From Kentomonas sorsogonicus (taxonomy: Eukaryota; Euglenozoa; Kinetoplastea; Trypanosomatida; Trypanosomatidae): 64,000 bases of DNA. The notes below the pieces were generated by a model that ran no database searches, had not been told where the DNA came from, and saw nothing but the letters and a program-made list of their open reading frames with translations. This document shows, piece by piece, positions 31,842 to 42,479 of the stretch. Made by a program: the position numbers and the translations under genes. Each line of letters begins with the position of its first letter. Within the stretch, counting starts at the first letter, position 1. The stretch covers positions 124,001-188,000 of the forward strand of contig JAQOSZ010000177.1 in the NCBI GenBank assembly GCA_030347455.1, given 5' to 3'.

Positions 31842-32546
31842 CTACTCGCGGTTTCCGTTGCTGTTTCCGACGTCATCGTCGAAGGCCTCAAACACGCCGT
31901 CCTCCGCGCTCTCCTTCTTATGAGGAGAGTCGCCGTCGCGCAGCGGCTCGTGGCTGCCGGTGTCGTCGCGGGGGAGGCGGCGGCCGCCGTTCTTCTTGTC
32001 GCTGTTGTCCTCGCCGTCCTCATCCTCGAGGCCCTCGCTGCCGCCGGCGAGGCACTGCCCGTACTCAATGTCGTCCTCCCAGCCGTAGTAGCGGCGGCAC
32101 TGCTCGTCAAGCGTCTCGGGGCGGCACTGGGCGATGGGCAGCGTCAGCAGGAACGCCCACTTGCCCATCATGAAGACACCGATCATCCCGCAAAAGTACG
32201 AGCGGCCGTTCCACCCCTGGTTGTTGTGCAGCCCCTTGTAGAAGAGCCAGAGCCCCACAGCGATGCAGGCGAGGCACACACGCACAAAGAACCACTGCCA
32301 GTAGAAGCGGAAGATGCTGCCCGCGGGGAAAATGGCGTACAGGCGGTCCGGCGGCGTGAAGAATATCGCCGCGCGGATGCAGATGAAGAGGATCACAAAG
32401 CAGAAGCCGCCGGTCGCCCAGTAGTTGTCGAACTCGAGAGCAAAAGTGAGGATGCCGGTAAAGTACCCAAAGATGTACAGTATGTAGAGAAACACCTGAA
32501 TGCGAAACGCCAGGTAGCGCTTCTCGGACTTGCTGATGGGGGCCAT
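31842..32546 (-). CDS. Four-transmembrane protein of unknown function
   Basis: 234 aa. Four hydrophobic helices are clear: about 15-37 (FRIQVFLYILYIFGYFTGIL), 44-63 (ATGGFCFVILFICIRAAIFF), 80-103 (FYWQWFFVRVCLACIAVGLWLF) and 115-138 (SYFCGMIGVFMMGKWAFLLTL). Short loops hold conserved-looking aromatic and charged residues (EFDNYW, FTPPDRLYAIFPAG). A hydrophilic C-terminal tail of about 90 residues is Asp/Glu/Gly-rich (EDEDGEDNSDKKNGG). Even helix number puts both ends on the same, probably cytosolic, side. The layout is MARVEL- or tetraspan-like, but no family motif was recognised. ATG follows T-rich + sequence; its pyrimidine tract is weaker than elsewhere. Confidence 0.8.
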   Translation of the reverse strand: MAPISKSEKRYLAFRIQVFLYILYIFGYFTGILTFALEFDNYWATGGFCFVILFICIRAAIFFTPPDRLYAIFPAGSIFRFYWQWFFVRVCLACIAVGLWLFYKGLHNNQGWNGRSYFCGMIGVFMMGKWAFLLTLPIAQCRPETLDEQCRRYYGWEDDIEYGQCLAGGSEGLEDEDGEDNSDKKNGGRRLPRDDTGSHEPLRDGDSPHKKESAEDGVFEAFDDDVGNSNGNRE

Positions 32547-33613
32547 TTTTTTATTTTTTTTAATTGTTTGTTTGATTGTGTGTGTTTTGTTTAATTGTGT
32601 ATTTGTTTATTTGGTTGTTGTTTTCTTGGAGAAAGGAGAGATGTGATTTTGTTGGTCTTGGTTGATTTTATATTTTTCTTATTTTTTTTTACTTTTTTTT
32701 TGGTTTTGGTTTTGTTTTTAAAATACAGTTGTTGTTGTTGTTGTTGTTATTTAGTTAATGTGCAAACTGACAAGATGGAAAAAAAAAAAATAGAATACTT
32801 TTTTTTTGAGAAATTGATTAGCGCAGTAGAGGTACTAACGTTAAACTTCTTTCTTTGTCAAGTACGATAAACAAAAGAAAAAAAAACAGAATGTTGTGTG
32901 CACGCGTGTGTGTAGAGGTGAGAGAGAGAGAGGGAGGGGAATAAAAAGGAGAGAATGGAATAGATGTGGTGGAAGCGAGAGAGGGTAGAGAGACACTCAG
33001 ACGCCGTCTGCATACACAAATTACAGGTCTCGCGATCCGTTTAGCTCATCACAAATTGGCCCCATTTCACATCACTTCAACACACACACACAAAGAGAGA
33101 GAGAGAGAGACTACTTGAGTGTACAACTGTCCTGGAGGCTTTTCACATTAACACACACACACAGGCGCCTACACATGGGTATCACTGAAATTAGATGTAT
33201 GTCGGCACACACACCTCAGGAAGGGCAATAGAAATTGATTTGTTCGACAGAAGGGAGAGAGTGTGAGTGGGAAGCGCGGATAGTGCAGGCACACTTTGTG
33301 ACGATAGCAAGGACAATGTCGGAAGATTTATTTATTTTTCCTTTTAAGGAAGAGAAAAAGTACTGAGGGTGAGGAGTCGTCCTGTCTTATAGATTACCAC
33401 AAAGACAAGCGCGATGAGCGCGGTGCCCTCGCAGCACGCACATCCCCTCGCACACACGACAGCAATAGCAGTGCGGGAAGAAGGAGGAAGGAGGACAAGC
33501 GAAAAAAAAAAGAAAAAAGTCACCATCACCACCACCACAAACTCCTAAGAGTGGTGTGAAGAGGTTGACCAACACAAGTCCCCCTTCTTATTTTTCTCCC
33601 CCCTCACCCCCCG
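32547..33613. other. Intergenic spacer
   Basis: No gene seen. T-rich and GTT-repeat sequence at 32547-32760, oligo-A runs, a GA run at about 33095-33110 and CA runs at 33080-33091 and 33152-33163. Confidence 0.65.
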
Positions 33614-35128
33614 TCACTCGTCGTATGAGCGCACAATATCCTCCGAGGCGACGCTGCGGGAGGCGACGAAGAGAAAGTCGCTGAGCCGATTCACGTAGAC
33701 GTTGGCCTGCCGCAGGTGGTCGCTGTAGTCGGCGCCGTACGCGTCGCGCACCTCAATCATGCGCCGCTCCGCGCGCCGGCAGACGGTACGCGCCACGTGC
33801 AGCTGCGCGGCCGCCTGCGTGCCGCCCCCGGGCAGGATGAAGAGCCGCAGCGGCGGCAGACGCGCGTCCAGGCGGTCGATGAGGGCCTCCAGCGCGGCCG
33901 TCTTGGCGGGCAGCTGGTACCCGCGCACCAGCGCCACCAGCGCGGGGTCCGCACCCCCGCCGCTCTTGTTGCTGGTGTCGCCCGGCTGGGAGGGGTCGGC
34001 GTCGCCGTCAGGGCCGATGGGCGTCGCGACGACGGTGCTGGCGTTGAGGAGCTGCTGCTGGATGTCGCGCAGCGCGGCCGCCAGCTCTCGCACGTGCTCG
34101 GGCGCGGACGCCGCGTCCTTGTTGTCGCCGTCACCACCATCATTACTACTACTATTACCGTCGGCGCCGCTGCCGCCCTCCGCGTCCGCGTCCAGGTCCG
34201 GCCAGCGCTCGCTCAGCAGCGCGCGCACCACGCCGATGTGGCTGCTCAGCTCGTCTAGCGTTCCCAGAGCTTCAAACACGACATCCGTCTTGCGGCGCCG
34301 CTCGCCGGTGAAGAGCGCCGACGTGCCCTTGTCGCCGCCTTTGGTGTACACCTCACTACGCTTCGGGCGGCGGCGGCGGTTGCGGCGGGCGTCGCTGGCG
34401 GTCTTGTCCTCGGCCTCCTGCGGCTTCTCATTCGTCGCCGCCGTCGTTGCACTATTATTGTTGTTGTTATTGCTACCATCACTACTGTTATTGTTAGCGT
34501 TGGTGGACAGGGCGCGCTTGGCGGCCACGTTGGCGTGGCCGTAGGGGCAGTGGCGGCAGCGGCAGCCGCAGCACACCTGCTTGCGGAGGTGGAACACGCG
34601 GGTAAAGACGCTGAAGCCGCTGCGGGGGTCGGTGTAGGTGTCGGCGCCCGCGGCGACCGCGTCGGTGTGCAGCTGCATCACCTCCGGCGACAGCAGCTCC
34701 TCAATGTCGTTGAGGCCCTCCACCACCACAGAGGGCGCGTCGGCATTCTTCTTCGCCTTGTTGTTGTTTTTACGGTTGTTGCCGCCAGCGCTTGGGATGG
34801 CGGCCGCCCCGCGTAGTCCGCTGTACCGCGCCGTCGCGGACTGCGAAGTCGGCTGCAGCATGCTCTTGTTTAGTGAGCGGTCAATCTTGCTATTCTTGTC
34901 ACTACCGCTCTTGTTGGCGCCCCCAACAACAGAACCACCAGAGCCGACGACCGCGGCAGCGGCACCGGCGGCGGCGGCGGCGGCGACGGCGGCAGAGGCC
35001 GCAGCGGCGGAGGCCAGACGGGTGCCGGCGGGGGCGAGGGCGGCGCGGGTGGCGAGCAGCATTGAGAGGGACGCAACAAGCGTGCAGCAGGCGGAGGTGA
35101 GAAGCGCGGCGCGGGGGGTGAGAGCCAT
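33614..35128 (-). CDS. Cob(I)alamin adenosyltransferase, PduO/MMAB type, with Cys-rich module
   Basis: 504 aa from the ATG at 35128; an in-frame GTG at 35146 is less likely. PduO-type enzymes transfer the adenosyl group of ATP to cob(I)alamin, giving the coenzyme of methylmalonyl-CoA mutase in mitochondria. The catalytic domain is at about 258-504: VYTKGGDKGTSALFTGERRRKTD (ATP-binding N-motif), LGTLDELSSHIG, FILPGGGTQAAAQLH, the RRAERR motif and YVNRLSDFLFVASR. Residues about 5-28 are hydrophobic, a membrane segment or import signal. Between lies a second module at about 148-200 (HTDAVAAGADTYTDP, then CCGCRCRHCPYG at 186-197), which resembles the small Cys-rich DUF5522 family. The rest is Asn/Ser-rich linker, and an insert of about 25 Gly/Ser/Asn residues splits the catalytic domain. 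Total length is about twice that of MMAB enzymes. Confidence 0.92.
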   Translation of the reverse strand: MALTPRAALLTSACCTLVASLSMLLATRAALAPAGTRLASAAAASAAVAAAAAAGAAAAVVGSGGSVVGGANKSGSDKNSKIDRSLNKSMLQPTSQSATARYSGLRGAAAIPSAGGNNRKNNNKAKKNADAPSVVVEGLNDIEELLSPEVMQLHTDAVAAGADTYTDPRSGFSVFTRVFHLRKQVCCGCRCRHCPYGHANVAAKRALSTNANNNSSDGSNNNNNNSATTAATNEKPQEAEDKTASDARRNRRRRPKRSEVYTKGGDKGTSALFTGERRRKTDVVFEALGTLDELSSHIGVVRALLSERWPDLDADAEGGSGADGNSSSNDGGDGDNKDAASAPEHVRELAAALRDIQQQLLNASTVVATPIGPDGDADPSQPGDTSNKSGGGADPALVALVRGYQLPAKTAALEALIDRLDARLPPLRLFILPGGGTQAAAQLHVARTVCRRAERRMIEVRDAYGADYSDHLRQANVYVNRLSDFLFVASRSVASEDIVRSYDE

Positions 35129-38100
35129 GCAGAGGGGGGGGGGCACAGACTAGTGCGTGTGGGGAGAGACTAGATAGAAACAAGAAGGAAAGGGAGAAAG
35201 CTTTGAAAAATAGAAATAAAAACAGAAGAACAAAAAGGGGAAGAGATTGAAAAGCCTTAAATCAAAATAAAAAGTAGATCGATATCAAGAGGTCCTAGTT
35301 GGTAAGGAAAAGTAAAAATGAAAAGAAAATGAAAAGAAAAGAAAAGGAAAGGCAAGCGTACCGGTACTAATGTTGCCGGGGTTGGACGATCTCTGCGGGC
35401 AAACTGTATGTGTATATTCCTTATTTTAATGAGAGAGGGGGGAAGAAAAGAGAAGAGTATTGAAAAAGAGAAGAAATCTGGAGATTTGCCCGCGCAAATT
35501 TCGGTCAACGCTCGCGCGCACACACGCAGAGAGATAGAAAGGAAGGGAGGGGAAAGAAGCCCATGCGGCAGGGAACAAGCATGTAATACGTAACGGTGTG
35601 AGGCTATTCGAAAACTTAACACATATCATATCACCTTGAGAGAGCGAAAGAGAGAATCTCTCGCGTGTGTGTGCGTGCGTGTATGCGGGGTGCGCGACGC
35701 ACCGCCCACCCCTCCCAACACCACTGGACAACCGTGTGTCTCCCCGCCTCTCGCTGACGTGGAGCGTGAAGGTCCGGCCGATTATCTTTTCTTCCGTTAT
35801 TATTTTTTTTTTTTTTTTGCTCACTGCATAAACTGAATGGCGAGAAGAAACGAAAAAAGCAAATGATTGAAGAACAAAAAAATAAGAGAGTGCATGTGTG
35901 TGAGAAAGAGAGATAAAGAGCATCGTACTGAAAGCAGACTACCTTTCACACAGAGAGGGAAGAAAAAAAAAAGATCACGGAAGTCCACCCAGTCTTTTTT
36001 TTTTCCACTCCGTCATTCAATGTTGTACTCTTTCATGCGTGCTTGGCCTCTCTATCACATATTGTTCTTCTCTAGCCTGTTTCTTCTGCTTTGTTTAGGG
36101 TTTTTTTTTTTTAATTCTTCATTCGCTTGTTTTTCGTTCTCGTAACCTCTCTTCATGGGTCGTTTTGATTCATATTATCGTGTGGTGTGTTTCTTAATAT
36201 TCGTCTGACAATGGAACATGAAGAGCGGCGCGAGTGCAGTCTGCAGGGCTTTTTTTTTTTTTTTTTGTAGTGGTTGTGGTAAAGCTGCTGATGAAAATGA
36301 TACTTTTTTTTTTTCTGACTTGTTCGCTTTTCATTTCGTCTTTCCTTTTCACTCTCTACGTGTCACTTTCGATTGACTTCTCTGTTCCGTTCTGTCGTTA
36401 CTCTTTCCTCATTGTTAATGTCTTTTTACTGACGACAGGAAAAGAAATTACGAAGGAAGCGGAACACGAAAACGAGAGGAAAGAGGAAAAGAAGAAGAGA
36501 AAAAGAAAGTTCATAGATATATATGTGTGTGTAGCATGATCTCAATCAATAAAGAGAAAAAAAGAAAGAGTTGAAATAGAGCGAGAGAGAGAGGGAAAAA
36601 TGACAAGTGACTAAAAGTAATGGGGGAGTGGGGAAGGGTGATAAGAAATAATGAAATAATAAATAGAAAATGACACTGAATGATCACTATGTAAGCACAA
36701 GAGGAAAAAAAAGCAGAAGGAAGGAAGAGGGAGGAGGGCCGCAAACACACACAAAAAAAAAAGAGAGAAGAAAGTGCAGAGGTAAGACTCTAACATAAAA
36801 AGGGGAAAAAAGAGAAAGAAAAAGAAGAAAACACACAATTCTCGAAACAAAGGCAGGTTGGCTAGTATTGCTTCCTTCTTTTTTTTCCTTGAATATCTTC
36901 CTTTCTTTATTAGTTATGTCTTGATTCTTTTCTCCTCGTTTATTTCCTTCACTTTTTTTTCCTCACTTCTTTGAATTATAAAAAGTTCCGCATCTCCATT
37001 TCAGTATGCCCCTCTTTCGACAACTTTTCTTTTTCTTTTCTTTTGTCTGTTTCTTCATTTTCGCTGTTCCGTATCATTTTGCACACCTGTGAGTCCACTA
37101 GCCAGAGAGAGCAGTGCAAAACGGTGTAAGGAAGCAAGAAGGGAAAGGGGAAACAAGCTTAGACGGGTAAGACACACATACACACTCACACAAGTCGCAA
37201 GAAAAAAAAAAGGGACGAATGAAGTACTGAGTTTGGAGATGCGAGATGTAAGGGGAAAATGATCATTGAAGGGACAGATAAGGGAAAACAAAAAGGAATG
37301 CGGCAAGGGAAAAGAAAGAAAAAAAAACGATGCCTAAATAACAAAAAAAAAAAGATCAACACACTACAAAACAGATGTGGAAAAAGAAAAAAAAACGGAG
37401 CGAAAAGAAGAAGTGGGTGAACAACAAGGGAAGAGGAAACATGATTTTGCTTCCATTTTTATCTGTAATTCATTTTTTTTCTTGTTTTTTGATTGTTTGT
37501 TGACTTATTCTTAGATGGTTGCTGATGTTGTTTATATATATAGATGTCAACATTCGAGAGGGGAAAGTCTTGGAAAGTATCCGTGAGAAAAAAGAGAAAG
37601 AAAAAACTATAAATATGATTCAATTTATTTTTGAGGTTGTATGATTTGATTTGGGATAACTCTGTTGCTTTTTTCGTAGTGTTGTTGTCATTCCTTACGT
37701 TCTTGCGTCGGCGCGTCGTATCAGTGGGCATTAAAGAAAGAAAGGAAATCCAAAGATAGAAAACAACGCATAAAATGAAAGAAGTACAGAGTGACAAGAA
37801 CAAAAAAAAAAAAAAGAAACGACTGTGGCGAGACAAGTCATACACCTCCTTTCTTTACCGATTCTTTCCCTTGATATTGTTGTTGTTGTTTCTTTCCTCC
37901 TTTCGCTGTTTTTTTCTTCTTCTTCTTTTTTCTCAGCTCCCCTGAGTTGAATCCACAAAGCAAAAACAAGAAAACAAAAAAGAAACGCAGAGGAAGCGTA
38001 CACACACACACACACAAACGCCAGCGCGGAGGTGCCGGTGGCGCAGTGCTCGTAGTAGTAGTAGTGGTAGCGGCGACGAAAGAAAATCCCTCGGATGGAG

Positions 38101-38325
38101 AGGGGTCGCCTCACCCACCGGGCATTATTATTATTACTCGTCCTTGTGTGCGCGGAACTGGTGATCCTTATGGAATGCCGGCCGTCACTACTACTATTAT
38201 TATATATATATTTATATATTATATATTTATCTGCTTCCTCGCTGGTTTTTTTTTTTTTTTGGGGGAGAGAGAGAGAGAGGGAGAAAGAGGGGGAGAGAGA
38301 TCACTTTACTCCACCTCGCGAGAGG

Positions 38326-38357
<32 letters not shown>

Positions 38358-38416
38358 ACTCCCACAGGTTTCTTAGTATTATTACTTTTTTTTTCCCTTC
38401 TTCGTTTACCTCTCAT
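35129..38416. other. 3.3 kb gene-poor stretch
   Basis: No protein gene or tRNA recognised, on either strand. AT-rich, with T-runs at about 35801-35818, 36005-36014, 36251-36267 and 38249-38262, A-runs at about 37801-37816, ATAT near 38205-38225, ATT repeats near 38127-38138 and CT repeats at 38328-38360. The only frames are low-complexity peptides. It is the longest empty stretch of the window and may include long UTRs of the desaturase and adenosyltransferase genes. Confidence 0.6.
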
Positions 38417-39723
38417 TTAGGCGGCGGCCACCTTGAGCTTGGCGACGCGCAGCTGCGGGAGCATGTTCTCGGCGCCCTGCGAGTGGCCGTAGACGCCGCC
38501 GGTGAAGGCCGCCGTCGCGTCCTTGCCGACAAAGGCGTCGAGGATGCGCTGGCCGCCGGGGTGGCTGGCGTACCAGATGACGTCCTTGCTGGCGTGCGTG
38601 TAGCCGGCGCGCGTGGGGACCGGCTTCATCAGGTCGATCACCTCGCCGCGGACGACGGTGAGCTTGCGGCCCTTGGCCACCTCGTCCTGCACGCGCTCCC
38701 ACGTCCACGTCTCGGGCGCGGCGGGCTCGAGCGCCGCCAGCCGCCGCTCCGCCGCCTCCAGCGTCGCGCGGGACTTCTTGGCGAGCAGCTGGTAGTAGTT
38801 GCGGTCGATGACGTCCTGCGGGACGCGGATGAGGTCGCGCGCGAGGCCGACGGCCGCGGCGAGGCGGATGGTCCACTTGGTGGGGTCGTAGTGGTACCAC
38901 TTGATGCCGTTGCGGTAGTCGTGGCGCGAACTCGTGGTGGTAGTTGTGGTAGCCCTCGCCGAAAGGTGAAGATGGCCGTGACGATCGAGTCGTGCGACGT
39001 GTGGCGGTCCGAGTAGTTCTGCACGGCCCCAAAGAGGCTCGTGTGCGCCAGCGAGTTGATGAAGAAGGTGTTGTGGTGCACCCAGCACATCTTCATCATG
39101 GCCGCGTAGAAGTACCCGCCGACCCAGTCGCCCCAGCCGAGGCCGCAGATGACCGTCGGGAGAATCACGCCGGAGACCATCGCGATCTTGAAGAAGTGGC
39201 GGTGCTGGAACTGGACGGCCTTGTTGTACTTGAAGTCGGTCACGTCGACCTTGCCGAGCAGCGAGTAGTCCTGCTTCATGATCATCCACCCAATGTGCGA
39301 GAAGAAGAAGCCGCGCTTGGCGTTGTACGGGTCCTTGTCGGTGTCTACGTAGCGGTGGTGGATGCGGTGGTTGCGGCCCCACCACTTGGCGGAGCCCTCA
39401 AAGGCGCCCGCGCCGGCGAAGAGCGTCAGCGCCTCCCAGATGGGGTGCGCCTTGTAGGAGCGGTGGGAGAAGAGGCGGTGGTAGCCGACGGTGATGCCAA
39501 TGAGCCCGTTGAAGGCCTGGAAGAAGAGGAAGACGTAGAAGGTCTTGAGCTGCAGCGGGACCCCGAGGATGAAGGAGAGGCTGAAGCCGATCACGGGCAG
39601 CGTCAGCACCGCGACCGCCACCCAGTTGATCTCGTAGTTGCCCTTGCGGAAGCTCGGGTAGTCGTGCGGCGGCGCCTCGTTGGCGTCCAGGCCGAGGATC
39701 GGCTCGTTCTTGTCGCCGGTCAT
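38417..39723 (-). CDS. Delta-9 fatty acyl-CoA desaturase with C-terminal cytochrome b5 domain; two frame breaks
   Basis: About 434 aa. ER membrane di-iron enzyme that puts a cis double bond in stearoyl/palmitoyl-CoA. The desaturase domain spans about 1-320 with four membrane segments and all three His boxes: HRLFSH, HRIHH and HNYHH. The C-terminal domain, about 345-430, is cytochrome b5-like with heme-ligand HPGG and a second His in YGHSQGAEN, a fusion typical of fungal and trypanosomatid enzymes. Two single extra bases disturb the frame: one in the A-run at 38962-38964, just before the third His box, and one near 38924-38927, just after it. The 12 or so residues between them keep the strictly conserved GEGYHNYHHEF, so sequence error is more likely than decay. 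The ATG follows a very strong pyrimidine tract. Confidence 0.93.
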
Positions 39724-39763
39724 CTTGATGCGAGGAGGGAAGAGAAAAAAGAAAAGAGAAAAG
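39724..39763 (-). promoter_or_regulatory. Predicted trans-splice region of the desaturase gene
   Basis: On the coding strand a nearly pure C/T tract (+ 39732-39763) ends in CATCAAG directly before the ATG. If this AG is used the mRNA has essentially no leader beyond the spliced leader. Confidence 0.5.
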
Positions 39764-40507
39764 TTACTTGATTAGGTTTGTCTTTTGTTGTTGTTGCTAT
39801 TGCTGTAGTTTGTGGAAACTGCAGAGAGTGTCTGAGAGAACTTCGTTTAAAGGTTTATTTACTTTTCTTCTTTTTAGGAAAAAAAAAGAGAACTATAAGT
39901 TAAAGAGAGGATATAATCCTTCACAGGGGGAGGGGGGTGATGGGTGATAGGATGGAGATGGAGATGAAGGTGTTGTTGTTGTTTTATAGTGAAGTTGAAC
40001 AATGCACGTGTAGGCAGGAAGAGAGATGCAAAGATGTCAAGATGCTAAGAATGGAAACAAGCCAACGGAGTAAACGAGCCACATACAGATCATTCACGGG
40101 TGTGTGCGCTCTTCACAGGAATCGCCACAGCGCAATAGCATTTCTTATCAAAACATGAGAGGCTGTTGCTTTGTTGTTGTTTTTTAAAAATTAATTCATG
40201 TTGTTTGTCTTGTTGTTATGGAAATGCAATTAAACGAAAGTATTATCATTACGCGAGATGAGTATGGAATTAAAGCACGCCGACAGAGCAGAGGGGACGA
40301 AAGCAATGAGGTGGAAAAGTTGCGGATGGGGGATAGAGAGAGAGAAATAGAGAGGGGGTGAGGAGAGGAAAAACACAAGCACACAAAAAGCAGAGGCTCC
40401 TCTACCTAAGCGCCATGTCCTCCCTAGACGAGCACACGCGCATAGATGCACGCAAGTCTCCAACTCCGTCCCCCCCCCCCCCCCCCTCACCCCCCGTAAC
40501 CCACACA
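39764..40507. other. Intergenic spacer with a 17-C homopolymer
   Basis: No gene seen. Run of 17 C at 40470-40486, close to the 3' end of the WD40 gene. AT-rich elsewhere. Confidence 0.65.
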
Positions 40508-42120
40508 CTAATGCACCCATATGCGCACGCGCTTGTCCTTTGAGCCCGTCGCGACCTTCTGTCCGTCCGGGCTCCAGTCGGTAGCGAATATCTCGTCGCT
40601 GTGCCCCGCCATGTCCTCGACAAGCTCGCGGCGCGCGACGGACCACAGCTTGAGCGTCGTGTCCTTGCTGCCCGACACCAGCATGCGCGAGTCGAGGCTC
40701 CAGCTGACGTGGTACACGGCCGCCACGTGTCCGCGCAGCGTCGCGATGAACTTCCCGTCGGCGGCGCTCCACAGCTTGACGCTCTTGTCGGCCGAGCACG
40801 ACGCGAGCAGCGTGCCGTCGGGACTGAACTGGATGTGGAAGACGGCCCCCTGGTGACCCGTCAGACGCGCCAGGGGCCCGCGCCCGCCGCCGGGTCCCAC
40901 AGGAACATGGTGTTGTCGTCGGAGGCGCTGACGAGGCGCTCCCCGCCGCCGCTGCGGGCGACGACCGCGTCGTATCGGGCGCGCGCGTGGGCGGCGGCGG
41001 CGTCGCGGTCGGAGCCAAAGTCGCGCGCCTCGTGGTCGAAGGCGCCGGTGCGCAGCACGAGGTCGGTGCTGAGGGCGAGGAAGTTGACCCAGTGGGCGTG
41101 GCCGCGCAGGGCGTGGCGCGGGGCGCCGGTCTCGGCCTCCCACACGAGGATCGTGCGGTCCTGCGACGACGAGTAGATGAGGCCCGCGCCGCCCCACCGC
41201 ACGCACGTGACGCCGGCCTGGTGCGCCCCCAGCGAGTGCAGCAGCCCGCCCGTCGCGCTCCACACTTTGAGCGTCGCGTCCTTGCTCGCCGACACGAAGC
41301 GGTCGCACCGCGCGTTGGCGTGCATCGGCTCCCACGCAATGTGCGAGAGGTAGCTGCCGTGCGCCTTGTAGCGCTTGCCGGCGAACTTGCCGTAGCCGCC
41401 GTCGTGCCGCCAGCACACGAGGACGCCGTCCTTGCTGCCGCTCGCGAGGTGCGCGCCGTCGGGGGACCACGCGAGCGCCTGCACCCAGCTCGCGTGCTGC
41501 GTCAGCTCCTCGTAGGGCGTCAGCGTCGACATGTCCCAGATGCGGATCGTCTTGTCGCCGCCGCCAGTCGCGAGCGCCTGGCTGTCCGGCGAGAAGCTCA
41601 CCACCAGCACCGCCTCGCTGTGGCCGTCGAGGGTCCCGGCGCAGCGCGTCACCGGCCGCACGCGGAACACCGCCTGCGGCTTGTACACCACCTCCACCAC
41701 CGTCTCCTCCGGCGGCTCGAACTCGAGGCGCTCGACGTCGCCCGGGCGCACGCGGCGGCCCTCCTTGAGCATCCGCGCGACAAAGGCGTCGCGCTGGCCG
41801 CGCATCAGCACGTCCCGCACGCTGTCATTGATCTGCTCGCCGTCAATGAAGAAGGCGTAGGGCACGCTCAGGCGCTCCTCCAGCGCCGCCGCGCCCTCGA
41901 TGTTTCCGCTCGCCTCCGCCTCCGCCGCGATCATCGAGGTGAGCAGCGCGTCGAGCTGCTTGGGCGTCGCGCCGGCCGGCAGCAGCAGCTGCGTCCCGGT
42001 GGGGGTCCCCTGCTCGTCCACCAGCCGGATCATGATCTTGTGCTCGTCCTGCGCCGCCGCCTCCTCCTGCAGCTCCTCCTCCGTCACCCGCGGACGCTTC
42101 TGCTTCTTGCGCACCGGCAT
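40508..42120 (-). CDS. NLE1: Notchless/Rsa4 (NLE1) WD40 ribosome-assembly factor; one frame break
   Basis: About 537 aa. NLE1/Rsa4 binds the pre-60S particle and is pulled off by the AAA+ giant Rea1/Midasin. The start MPVRKKQKRPRV at 42120 is chosen because the NLE ubiquitin-like N-domain begins there (HKIMIRLVDEQGTPTGTQLLLP; YAFFIDGEQINDSV; ETVVEVVYKPQAVFRVRPVTRC); the frame is open for 65 more residues upstream without family similarity. Eight WD40 repeats follow, for example GHSEAVLVVSFSPDSQ, GGDKTIRIWD, SASDDNTMFLWD and a final GSKDKRVRIWVH, the usual NLE1 end. One base is missing in the GGGGCCC stretch at 40873-40879: the text before reads to DPAAGAG and after continues PLARLTGHQGAVFHIQFSPDG in another frame. 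Everything else is intact, so this is probably a sequence error. Confidence 0.94.
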
Positions 42121-42479
42121 ATATAACTGCTGCGTCCGGGTTTCTTTTAGGGGGGAGGGACAGGGGGTGTTGTTTGCTGTGCTTTGCTGGTTAGTTGTCC
42201 TGAACGTTTCTGGGGTAAGTAGAGGGAGGAGAGAAACAAAATGTGTGATTAGGAAACACGACATGCACTTGAAGGAGCATTCATCAAACGTTAATCCGCT
42301 CGCAAACACAAGCATATTTTTTTTCTAGTTTTGCTGTCCGAAACGTACACTCTGTGTGCGTCACGTCATTTAATCAGAACAGTGGATTCCTGTGTTCTTC
42401 TTCCTTTACGCACAGGAAGAGAGGGAGAGGGAGGGAGAAAAAAAGAGGTGAAAATGAAACACACTCGAACCCCTGCGAA
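42121..42479. other. Intergenic spacer
   Basis: No gene seen. Pyrimidine tract of the NLE1 transcript lies at about 42150-42170 (G-rich on +). Confidence 0.6.

Noticed and set aside
35129-35146. GTG start six codons upstream for the adenosyltransferase
   Set aside because: A proper ATG at 35128 exists and nuclear genes rarely use GTG.
35426-35923. 165-codon minus-strand frame in the long spacer
   Set aside because: Composed of Ser/Leu/His/Lys runs from CA, CT and A repeats; no domain and AT-rich spacer composition.
42121-42315. 65-residue N-terminal extension of NLE1
   Set aside because: Open by chance; the family begins at MPVRKK and the extra part lies in the presumed leader.
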